This document shows, piece after piece, positions 47,954-55,742 of a stretch of DNA of 64,000 nt. The stretch's first letter is position 1. Every line of letters starts with the position of its first letter. This DNA comes from Vibrio neonatus. Lineage in GTDB: Bacteria; Pseudomonadota; Gammaproteobacteria; Enterobacterales; Vibrionaceae. The translations under genes were made by a program, and so were the position numbers. The stretch lies in NCBI RefSeq assembly GCF_024346975.1, contig NZ_AP024886.1:1030536-1094535 (forward strand), given 5' to 3'. The notes below the pieces were generated by a model that searched no databases, was not told where the DNA came from, and saw nothing but the letters and a program-made list of their open reading frames with translations.

Positions 47954-49078
47954 TTATTGTCCTATAATATCATTTATTATTTTTAAGTACGACTTAACCT
48001 TCTGCTTATTATCAGGGAACCTTTTTATTCTCTTGCCTCCTTTAATCAACATCTTTCTGCGCACATCTTCATTTTCAATGATAATAGAGAGCTTATTCGA
48101 AATATCTTGAGGAGAAAAAGGGTCAAAATAAATGGCACAATCACCACAAATATCTCTAGCAAAGTCATAATCACTAGTAGCAATGCATAAGTTATTGGCC
48201 ATAGCTTCCAAATAACTAACTGAAAAGCACTCTATTAAAGTAGGTAAAAATAATGCGTCCGCATTTTTATACAAACTCTTGCAATCTTCAACAGACACTG
48301 GGCCCATATTGACCGTATATTTTTTAAATGTCAGTGACTGTTTATCGTATTCATCCTTAGGAAAGGTAACTATAAAGATCGCATTAATTCCTTTTAGTTC
48401 TAATAATTCAGCGACTTTTGAAATAACTCCTAAGTTTTTATGAGGGTAGTTATATGTAACTGAAATAAACTTGAAATAATCCTTATAGCTCTCTAATTTC
48501 TTTTGGAATTTTTGATTATCCGAATAATCAACAGTATATATATAGGGTAAAGTATTTGAAACAACACTTATTCTATCCGCTTTTCCTCCAAACTTATCAA
48601 TAAATAACTTTCTCACTGAATTGGTTTCTGTGATATAATATTTATTCGGAGAATATAATAATTTCCCCAGGACAAAGTTTTTGAATTTATAAAAGTATTT
48701 AGATGCAAATGAATATACTTTATATGCGTTCGTTTTATCGTTTACGAGCCAAGCATTTGCAAAACCTATAATATGTTTGCTTTTGGGGTTCCAAAATGTA
48801 GGCCCAAATATACTAAAGACACAATCAAAAGAACTGCTCATTTGTACAAGGGTTTTACTAGACTTATTAAAGGGCATCAGATTCATGATCCCAGTAGTGA
48901 TAACTATACTTTTAGACTTTAGAGTGTCAGATAATTGTGAGTAGAGTCTCTCGCTAACCAAATATGAAAAACAATAATTTTGAGAATGTGAACTTTCGAG
49001 CTCTGTAATAACAGATATTGCAACTTGAAGTCCACCACCTACTTTTATATTTGAGGCATCAACAAGAATTTTATTCAT
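47954..49078 (-). CDS. Glycosyltransferase family 4
   Basis: The 374-residue GT-B enzyme has KILVDASNIKVGGGLQVA at the N-terminus, a donor-side VTYNYPHKNLGVI and the C-terminal FLPTLIECFSVSYLEAMANNL motif with conserved Glu. It lies in the AT-rich proximal block, overlapping the GT2 gene by 4 bp and directly before the dehydratase gene. Donor sugar is unknown. Confidence 0.87.
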   Translation of the reverse strand: MNKILVDASNIKVGGGLQVAISVITELESSHSQNYCFSYLVSERLYSQLSDTLKSKSIVITTGIMNLMPFNKSSKTLVQMSSSFDCVFSIFGPTFWNPKSKHIIGFANAWLVNDKTNAYKVYSFASKYFYKFKNFVLGKLLYSPNKYYITETNSVRKLFIDKFGGKADRISVVSNTLPYIYTVDYSDNQKFQKKLESYKDYFKFISVTYNYPHKNLGVISKVAELLELKGINAIFIVTFPKDEYDKQSLTFKKYTVNMGPVSVEDCKSLYKNADALFLPTLIECFSVSYLEAMANNLCIATSDYDFARDICGDCAIYFDPFSPQDISNKLSIIIENEDVRRKMLIKGGKRIKRFPDNKQKVKSYLKIINDIIGQ

Positions 49079-49932
49079 GAACCAATTGCTCTTAGTATTT
49101 TTTTAATATGAACTGATATAGTGTTACGTAAGCCTCTTTTTTTAAATAATTTAAAAGCAAGTGCATAATCTAATTTAGCTTGAGGGTATGAGTAAAAATT
49201 TAGAGTTAAATTTTCTCTCATCAAATGGAAGTAAGGTTTATTACTATATTTCTTCAAAATTAATTTAAGCGCTAATTTAATCTTTTCATCTGACTTAGAA
49301 ATTCGCTCATGCTCGTGAGATACATCGATTACATATGTAGCATCAGGAATCCGTTTACCTGGACCATATTCCGAAATTAATCTAATCCAAACATCATGAT
49401 CTTGCCATGCTGGTAATTTGCTATCAAAACCACCAATCGCCAAAAAGTTAGTCCTCAATGTAAAAACCTGATTACCAACATTATTTTCCATAACAATATC
49501 ATTAATAGTAAAGCACCTATCATCCATTAATATATCCTTCACATTTTTTCTTGTCTTATATTTATAAGAGGAAGATAAAAATGAATATTTTTTTAGTAAA
49601 TTTGCATTATGAATAAATGCTTCAAGCCGATTATCTTCAAAATAATCATCATCATCTAACCCTGTAATATATTTTCCAGTACAGTTTTCTATCGCTTTAT
49701 TTCTAGCGGCACATGCCCCAGAGTTGGTTGGTAGTTTGTAGTATTTAATATTTGAAAATTCGTCAGTAAAATTTTTCATCAGTAAATCGGTACTATCTGT
49801 GCTATTGTCAGAACAAACGACAATTTCAAAACTCCCATACGATTGGGAAAGCACAGATTGGATTGCCCTTTTTAACAACTGAGCACGGTTGTATGTACAA
49901 ATGTACACACTAACGGTTGGTTTTGTGTTCAT
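49075..49932 (-). CDS. Glycosyltransferase family 2
   Basis: The 285-residue GT-A enzyme has VSVYICTYNRAQLLKRAI, the DDDD metal motif (near residue 96) and LPAWQDHDVWIRL in the acceptor half. Its ATG overlaps the stop of the EpsG-like remnant (ATGA), suggesting that the polymerase and this transferase were once translationally coupled. It should act on the cytoplasmic side. Confidence 0.87.
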   Translation of the reverse strand: MNTKPTVSVYICTYNRAQLLKRAIQSVLSQSYGSFEIVVCSDNSTDSTDLLMKNFTDEFSNIKYYKLPTNSGACAARNKAIENCTGKYITGLDDDDYFEDNRLEAFIHNANLLKKYSFLSSSYKYKTRKNVKDILMDDRCFTINDIVMENNVGNQVFTLRTNFLAIGGFDSKLPAWQDHDVWIRLISEYGPGKRIPDATYVIDVSHEHERISKSDEKIKLALKLILKKYSNKPYFHLMRENLTLNFYSYPQAKLDYALAFKLFKKRGLRNTISVHIKKILRAIGS

Positions 49933-50281
49933 AAATATACCCGAATATACTGCTGACCTAAATAATCCAAAATAGAATTAAGTACAGCACTAATATTACC
50001 AAATCGAAGAAATGAGAAAAATAAGAATGACAAAATTAAAATAGGAAATACCAGTATAATTACGTATCTAATTTTGCTTCTGATCCTTGGATGAATAAAC
50101 TTTTTGAAAAGAAAAAATTAAATACTAATGCAAGTGACAAGAAAACAAAACCATCACGGCCAAAATATGCAAGAACAAATATTGAGTATGATAAAGATGC
50201 AATTAGTAGCAATATGGCTATTTTAGAGGTGTATCCAGCACTAACATATACAAAAAGTAATAGAAAATAAACGTGCATTCA
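49929..50281 (-). pseudogene. EpsG-like Wzy polymerase remnant, truncated and frameshifted
   Basis: Two minus-strand frames together read as the C-terminal part of an EpsG-type polymerase. Frame 1 from 50278 includes VLAYFGRDGFVFLSLALVF and hydrophobic segments. After a shift in an A5 tract (plus-strand T run 50101-50105), frame 2 continues KKFIHPRIRSKIRYVIILV, then RFGNISAVLNSILDYLGQQ, and stops at 49929. Restoring one A joins them. About two thirds of a normal 350-residue protein is missing at the N-terminus, and a TGA lies directly before the apparent start. Confidence 0.72.
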
Positions 50282-50318
50282 GCATACCTATTATTAACTT
50301 AAGCTTAATAATAGATTT

Positions 50319-51191
50319 TTAGAAATTCCCTTCTGAATTTCTACTCCAATACTGTCCCCAAACAATATCAATATCCTTAGAGGTAAATTGTTGAAAACCG
50401 CTAGCTGGTAAAAATGTCATCTCCCCAAAATAAATATTATCTTCTATTAAATATAAATCGACTCTGACGTAATTAAAGTCACTAGCTAATTTTTTAGCAA
50501 TATCCACCATTTCATAAACCTTACCAGGGTCAGAAAGAGTATAATTTCCTGATTTATAATTTAAATTATAATCTAGTAAATTTAGTCTTTCATCATATAA
50601 ATTTCTTTTATGATCGCCAAATCGATCAAAATCTATTTGTAATATCCATCTAGTATTTCCGTTATCATTAAAGATATGAAATTTATAATCATCGGGAGCA
50701 TTATTATTATTTAGCATCAATTTTTCAACTAAAATCTTACGCTCGATTAAATCATAATGACTTTCACCAAGTCTTGAACCAACGTAACTTGAACTTATAG
50801 CCAAGTTGAATTTTTTTGTAACCTCTTTTGCACTTATAGCATTCTTGTCATGAACTATTTCGATATGTTCAGGTCCACTGCCATGATTTGTCTTTATGAC
50901 AAAACTATTAGGTAGAGATTCAATATCTTCTTCCCTAAGAAGATTAAATGTATTAATCAAGGGAATCAAAATCTCCTCTCCACATTTTATAGAAACATAA
51001 TCTCTAACTTTCACTTTATCTGCTAAGTTAGCATGTACTATAGATAAGTTGGTTTTTCTTGATTGGATTTTTTGATTAAATGTCACTGGATTTTTCCAGT
51101 TCATAATATATCCCTGTTTTTTCAAAAAAAATAATGATATTTTTAATTTAGCAGGGAGTTTCCAGAACATACTCTTAATGTAAGCTAACAT
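50319..51191 (-). CDS. TupA-like ATP-grasp protein
   Basis: The 290-residue protein shows the ATP-grasp-type nucleotide loop FVIKTNHGSG (about 105-114) and a C-terminal metal-binding segment YFGEMTFLPASGF. It matches the TupA-like ATP-grasp family of polysaccharide loci. TupA of Bacillus is needed for teichuronopeptide, so amide-bond formation between an amino acid and a carboxylated sugar is possible. AAGGTG before ATG fixes the start. It is downstream of wzy and CapA-like genes in the AT-rich block. Confidence 0.75.
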   Translation of the reverse strand: MLAYIKSMFWKLPAKLKISLFFLKKQGYIMNWKNPVTFNQKIQSRKTNLSIVHANLADKVKVRDYVSIKCGEEILIPLINTFNLLREEDIESLPNSFVIKTNHGSGPEHIEIVHDKNAISAKEVTKKFNLAISSSYVGSRLGESHYDLIERKILVEKLMLNNNNAPDDYKFHIFNDNGNTRWILQIDFDRFGDHKRNLYDERLNLLDYNLNYKSGNYTLSDPGKVYEMVDIAKKLASDFNYVRVDLYLIEDNIYFGEMTFLPASGFQQFTSKDIDIVWGQYWSRNSEGNF

Positions 51192-51521
51192 TTTTCACCT
51201 TGTTTTTAAATTTTATAATATTGAAATAAGTTTCGTTTCTTAACAAATGCTTCTTATGATTAAAATAGTAGCTATTATTAATTTTTTAGTTTTCTGGTGA
51301 AAACCGAAATCCACCCTTATAATAGATAAATTCAAGCTCACAACATAGCCAATTTTAAAATCAAATATTAAGAATTAGGTACAACCCCTTGATTACAAAT
51401 AAGATCATTACAAATTAATCGATTCAACTGTACCAGAGTTACATTTAATTCTTTATCCAAACACTTAATTTTATTCATAATTTAAACATGATTAAATGTT
51501 TTTAATTTTGACTGGCTATAT
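51192..51521. other. AT-rich spacer between wzy and the ATP-grasp gene
   Basis: These 330 bases contain no recognised gene. A 36-codon minus-strand frame (51369-51479) has no ribosome binding site and no recognised homology. The region may hold a promoter for the ATP-grasp gene, but none could be called. Confidence 0.5.
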
Positions 51522-52664
51522 CTAAGAATATTTTGATGGTTTATATCTAAGGATATATAGGTAGATAATATACATAAAAAATGTGTATAAATAATTAAAA
51601 TTTAACCATGTTGTTTCTGATGGAATTAAATATATTGAAAAAAATACAGCAGAGAGCGCGGTTTCATTAAAACTATCAAGATGAAGAATATAGTGATAGG
51701 AAAGTTTTAAAAACAGGATAATAAATGATATTAATCCAAAAAAACCTAAAACAAATAAAATAGCAATTATGTTATTTGCATCTCGAATAAATAGATCAGA
51801 CAAGTAACTGTAGTATTCTAAAGATCCAAAACCATAACCGAATAAATAAAATAATCCTCCATTATAATTTAAATATTCCAACAACACGCTATTTATGCCA
51901 TCCCTTCCGGTCATACCACGTTCTGCTGCAAAGATAATATACTCTTGAACGGCATCAACACTCAATAAAAAAGAAACTAAGAAACAAGTAGAAAGCAATA
52001 ACAAAATTCGCCCAAAAGGTGAATACGACCTTATAATGTACGGGCTTAAAAATAGTAAAAAAATTATTTGAGTGAGAAAGCCTATTCTTGACGTAGTTTC
52101 AATTATAAAATAGTTGCATCCTATAATGAGAGCAATTGAAAATGTTTTCATTATTTTATTATTAAACTTAGCAATATTTATAAAGTTTAAAATGGCCATA
52201 AACCCGTATAAAAAAGAAGAATTATGCCGATTTTCTGAAATTCCTATATATGCATTTTCCCAATCTCTAAGTGAACTCAATGTTAAATATGATAATACGA
52301 GGTATATCAAGCATACATATGAAAGAATCTTAATCAAATTAAAAAAATCATTTTCTGATACTAACTCACTAACTCTAATACCAATTATAAACACCAAAAC
52401 TAAAGAAACAACTTGTTTAATAGCATCAATTTTAGTTGGTGAATATATTATACTAAGAGTAGACAATATTATTAGTATATATATGGGGTAATTGACTCTT
52501 GTTAAGTGAAATTTCATTCGATAGCCAAATAATATTATATAACTTCCAAATAAAATATAGTTAATACTAACCGGAAATAATTCTCTCTGCATACTTGTCG
52601 GTAAAAGAAATGTCATAAAAAACAAAATAAGTACCACTAGCAATATGTTCTTTTCAATTTTCAT
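51522..52664 (-). CDS. wzy: Wzy-like polysaccharide polymerase
   Basis: The protein has about ten hydrophobic segments, with a larger periplasmic loop containing YGFGSLEYYSYLSDLF. This is the usual organisation of Wzy polymerases. I chose ATG 52664 (380 residues, MKIEKNILLV...), which directly opens the first membrane helix; an in-frame start at 52709 adds 15 residues. The start lies inside the end of the 81-residue gene, an 11-bp overlap. It is the second intact Wzy candidate. Confidence 0.75.
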   Translation of the reverse strand: MKIEKNILLVVLILFFMTFLLPTSMQRELFPVSINYILFGSYIILFGYRMKFHLTRVNYPIYILIILSTLSIIYSPTKIDAIKQVVSLVLVFIIGIRVSELVSENDFFNLIKILSYVCLIYLVLSYLTLSSLRDWENAYIGISENRHNSSFLYGFMAILNFINIAKFNNKIMKTFSIALIIGCNYFIIETTSRIGFLTQIIFLLFLSPYIIRSYSPFGRILLLLSTCFLVSFLLSVDAVQEYIIFAAERGMTGRDGINSVLLEYLNYNGGLFYLFGYGFGSLEYYSYLSDLFIRDANNIIAILFVLGFFGLISFIILFLKLSYHYILHLDSFNETALSAVFFSIYLIPSETTWLNFNYLYTFFMYIIYLYILRYKPSKYS

Positions 52665-52899
52665 AATTATAAAATGCTTTATCACGAAAATAGGGTACTG
52701 GACGTCCAATTACAGTAAATATATGAACTTCATTTTCATAGGGCTGGGAACCATTATAATAACTGTCACTACCATCTAAAGTCCCCCACTCCCCTTGGAA
52801 TTCACTTATCAAAGGAGGAAATACATCATAAATAGACTCGGTAGCTTTTGTTAATTTAGCTAATGGTTGGGGAGTCGTTGGAAGAATATAATCACTCAT
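52654..52899 (-). CDS. Small orphan protein of 81 residues
   Basis: I do not recognise this protein. It is soluble and acidic, rich in Pro, Tyr and Ser (for example FQGEWGTLDGSDSYYNG), with no signal peptide or membrane segment. Its ATG overlaps the CapA-like stop by 8 bp, and its 3' end overlaps the wzy start. This tight packing suggests it is really translated. It could be a truncated part of a larger enzyme or a small accessory protein of CapA/ATP-grasp. No function is proposed. Confidence 0.6.
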   Translation of the reverse strand: MSDYILPTTPQPLAKLTKATESIYDVFPPLISEFQGEWGTLDGSDSYYNGSQPYENEVHIFTVIGRPVPYFRDKAFYNYEN

Positions 52900-54031
52900 T
52901 CTTTTTTTTCTTTTGAACTTCTAATTCCATTGCATGCTTAGCTACAAAATAATATGATTCGTTCCTCATAAAATGCATACCTAAAATAGCTTTATTTAAC
53001 CCTTTACGCCTCCCAATAACTGCTCTAATTAACTCTTTTACAGTCCCTTTTAAAGTTGGTGTGATAGGTAAAGGAGATAAGGATTTTAATAAGTTATTCT
53101 TTACATTTTGATATGAATTTATAGCCATTTGGTCATGATGAATATAATATTCATCCCTCAATAGTCCACAAAGAGCTTCTAGGTTAATCTTCTTTTCGTC
53201 TTTTGATATATGGACTTTACCATTTGAGGTGTGGTGGAATACTGGTTTAAAAGTGATAGGTATGTCTTTTGACATAGTTAGCACTATAGAGAACGAATTA
53301 TTCTCAATGCCAGCCCAACGCCCACCATCAAAATAAAAATTACCTAAGCTATAAAAAATAAGAGAATCATTATGTTTTTCATGCCCCTGTGGCACATGTG
53401 GATGAGAACCAATAACAGCATCTGCACCTAAATCACACAGATGTTTATAACGCTCTCGCCATTCTTTTTGAGGAATATTATAATCCTCTAATCCGGCGTG
53501 AGAAAAAACCAAAATAAAATCACATTCCTCTTTTAATTTTAAAATAGTCCTATCTATCCGGGGATGATTAATCCAAGCATAACCAAATTGTTCATCTCGT
53601 TCGAAATGATCAATAACACCAAATTGAGCTTCTCCACCATTTAAAATGCCTATTTTTAAGCCATTGATTACCTTAATTAGTGGAGCATATGCTAACTCAT
53701 GAGTTGTTCCAGCCCCGAGTGTTTCTATATTTGATTTATTTGCTTCATCAATAGTAGCTTCCAATCCCTCTCGACCAAAATCCATAATATGGTTGTTTGC
53801 TAGCAAAGCTAAGTTAAACCCTTGAGCCTTTAAACCCGAAATTGTTTCTTCTCTTTGTGAGTGGTGGATTCCCGATTTAGTCTGAGGGCTACCATACCCA
53901 TGGATTGGAGCCTCAAAATTGCAAATAGAATAATCTGCATTTTTTACAATGGTAGCTAACTCTTCAGTAAGTAAAAAACCGTCGGCATTGTTGTAATTTA
54001 CAATATCACCACAAGCAAATAAGTTAACCAT
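52892..54031 (-). CDS. CapA-family metallophosphatase-like protein
   Basis: The 379-residue protein carries the CapA/PgsA calcineurin-like motifs in order: CGDIVN, NFEAPIHG, LANNHIMDFG, FSHAGLEDY, GSHPHVPQG and YSLGNFYF. CapA takes part in poly-gamma-glutamate capsule synthesis or export, and relatives are common in polysaccharide loci with unclear roles. No signal peptide is seen, so it is probably cytoplasmic here, unlike membrane-anchored Bacillus CapA. It overlaps the flippase gene by 8 bp and the 81-residue gene by 8 bp. Confidence 0.8.
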   Translation of the reverse strand: MVNLFACGDIVNYNNADGFLLTEELATIVKNADYSICNFEAPIHGYGSPQTKSGIHHSQREETISGLKAQGFNLALLANNHIMDFGREGLEATIDEANKSNIETLGAGTTHELAYAPLIKVINGLKIGILNGGEAQFGVIDHFERDEQFGYAWINHPRIDRTILKLKEECDFILVFSHAGLEDYNIPQKEWRERYKHLCDLGADAVIGSHPHVPQGHEKHNDSLIFYSLGNFYFDGGRWAGIENNSFSIVLTMSKDIPITFKPVFHHTSNGKVHISKDEKKINLEALCGLLRDEYYIHHDQMAINSYQNVKNNLLKSLSPLPITPTLKGTVKELIRAVIGRRKGLNKAILGMHFMRNESYYFVAKHAMELEVQKKKKNE

Positions 54032-55340
54032 TTTTTAATTTCCTTTTTCCATACTGACGACTATAAAGCAATACGATGCTTATGATTAAAATATTAGTAA
54101 TAGCACCTACCACACTAAAGGATGCGATTGAAATAATATCACTTTTGAAAAAATAGAAGCTCATAAAAAGCACTAGAAATCTGACCAATATAGTGAGAAA
54201 TGTAAAGAATAAGTAAAACCTCTGAATCCCCAAAACTGGAATGGCCTGATTACTTGGCGAATTTATAAACATAAAATACATCCATACAGCCATCCATCGA
54301 GCGTACTCCCCTGCTACAACCCATTCTGGGCCAAACACCATACTAAACAGCCAAGGTCCAAATACAATTATCAAAAAAAATGGAAGAAAACCTACAGCAG
54401 CGAGAGCTAACGTAGCTTTTATTATGAGGTTGAAAAGGTTCTCATTATTGTATGCAGCCGCTGCAATTCTTGGATAAAACACGTCCCCGACAGCCTTGCC
54501 TATAAGAGTTGACGGGATACCAAGCACTGTTCTGCCTATGGTATAAAAACCAGCCGTAGCAGGCCCAAAAAAGCTTACCAACAATAATACAGGCAAGCTT
54601 TGTGATAAAGCGTTAATAAATTGTTGTGGTGCTCTGTAAAAAGCAAAGTCGCGGTGCTTATATGCTAACTTTTGCATACTTACACTACTGGGCGGTGACT
54701 TACTTATTTTATCTTCTTCTACAGACCACTTATTCGCTCCCCAAAAAAGCTGTAAGAAGTATAAAGCATTCCCCAAAACTGCTACCAGAATCAATACCCA
54801 ACCTGTTGGATTAAGAACTCCAAAACCAGATTTTGCACTATTTACAATTAAAGCCTGACTGATTGCAATACGGGCAGTAATTTTGAATTGCTTTTTACGT
54901 ATTAACCACTGTTGCATTATTTGTTGCAAACCGATAAAAAAAACTGCAAAAGGGATTAATATTAAAAAGCTTGAAATAGACTCCAAATTAAACCAATTAA
55001 CCAAATACTTTTCAGTGAAAAATATGATGAGAAAAATAAGAAGAGAAATAATACCTGTTATGAACACACTTAACCTAGCAATACCTCTTGCATCATCATC
55101 ATTTCTTGGTAAGACAATAGCAATAGGATACGCAAGTGCAACAATGGGAGACAGAACTCCTAAAATAGCTAAAAATACCCCCAATAGACCAAACTGTTCC
55201 GCTCCATAAATACGCGTAATAATAGGTGTAAATAACATTGTAAGAGCTTGCGCACCAGCGGCTCCCGTTGCGACTACAGCCACATTTCGGATAAATTTGC
55301 TTTGAGTTAATTTCTTAATCAATCTGGGGGCCTTAATCAT
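54024..55340 (-). CDS. wzx: Wzx-like oligosaccharide flippase (second)
   Basis: The 438-residue MOP-family protein has 12 or more membrane segments, with the N-terminal AGAQALTMLFTPIITRIYGAEQFGLLG typical of lipopolysaccharide flippases, shown here in part: MLFTPIITRIYGAEQFG. It is the first gene after wzc in the minus-strand locus. A separate flippase lies at 35.6-36.9 kb, so two export systems appear to coexist. Confidence 0.86.
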   Translation of the reverse strand: MIKAPRLIKKLTQSKFIRNVAVVATGAAGAQALTMLFTPIITRIYGAEQFGLLGVFLAILGVLSPIVALAYPIAIVLPRNDDDARGIARLSVFITGIISLLIFLIIFFTEKYLVNWFNLESISSFLILIPFAVFFIGLQQIMQQWLIRKKQFKITARIAISQALIVNSAKSGFGVLNPTGWVLILVAVLGNALYFLQLFWGANKWSVEEDKISKSPPSSVSMQKLAYKHRDFAFYRAPQQFINALSQSLPVLLLVSFFGPATAGFYTIGRTVLGIPSTLIGKAVGDVFYPRIAAAAYNNENLFNLIIKATLALAAVGFLPFFLIIVFGPWLFSMVFGPEWVVAGEYARWMAVWMYFMFINSPSNQAIPVLGIQRFYLFFTFLTILVRFLVLFMSFYFFKSDIISIASFSVVGAITNILIISIVLLYSRQYGKRKLKNG

Positions 55341-55742
55341 ATTTACTAAACCTAGTTATAAAAAAATTCCATTTTACTTATAAATAAATGGTATAAAGTT
55401 ATTTTTAAAACTCAACCTAACGAGCAGTACTGAGACACTTTTATTTCATTTTGAGACAACCTGATTCAGCCAAACCCTTATAAACCCAAGGTTTCACTTA
55501 ATTTTTCAAAAAGGCCCCAATAGGTCCATGTAAATATCTATCTTGGTACGCATAAGTTTTCATTAGGCCAATAACTATCTAGCCAATTCAGTTACACGTC
55601 ACCTTCTTAAGGGATCGTTGCCATTAAGATCCCGGATAATTGCTACGCAATTTCCGGGATGACAGTTTCTATAGAGTCGAGCTTAAATACTTATACTGAC
55701 TAGAATACACTCTTACTATTACAAAGACTTCAATGGGTGATA
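55341..55742. other. wzc-wzx intergenic region with a palindromic repeat
   Basis: No gene was found in these 402 bases. The notable element is the inverted repeat at 55629-55660. Nothing else was recognised, although a secondary promoter for the AT-rich block is possible. Confidence 0.55.
55629..55660. repeat. Palindromic intergenic repeat
   Basis: Arms ATCCCGGA...TTGC and GCAATTTCCGGGAT pair over 14-15 bases with one bulge and a 2-3 nt loop. It lies after wzc and has the look of a dispersed intergenic repeat. As an RNA hairpin it would also act as a strong pause or terminator, which RfaH could override. Confidence 0.7.

Noticed and set aside
51369..51479. 36-codon minus-strand frame in the spacer between wzy and the ATP-grasp gene
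   Set aside because: No ribosome binding site and no family resemblance; expected by chance in AT-rich DNA.
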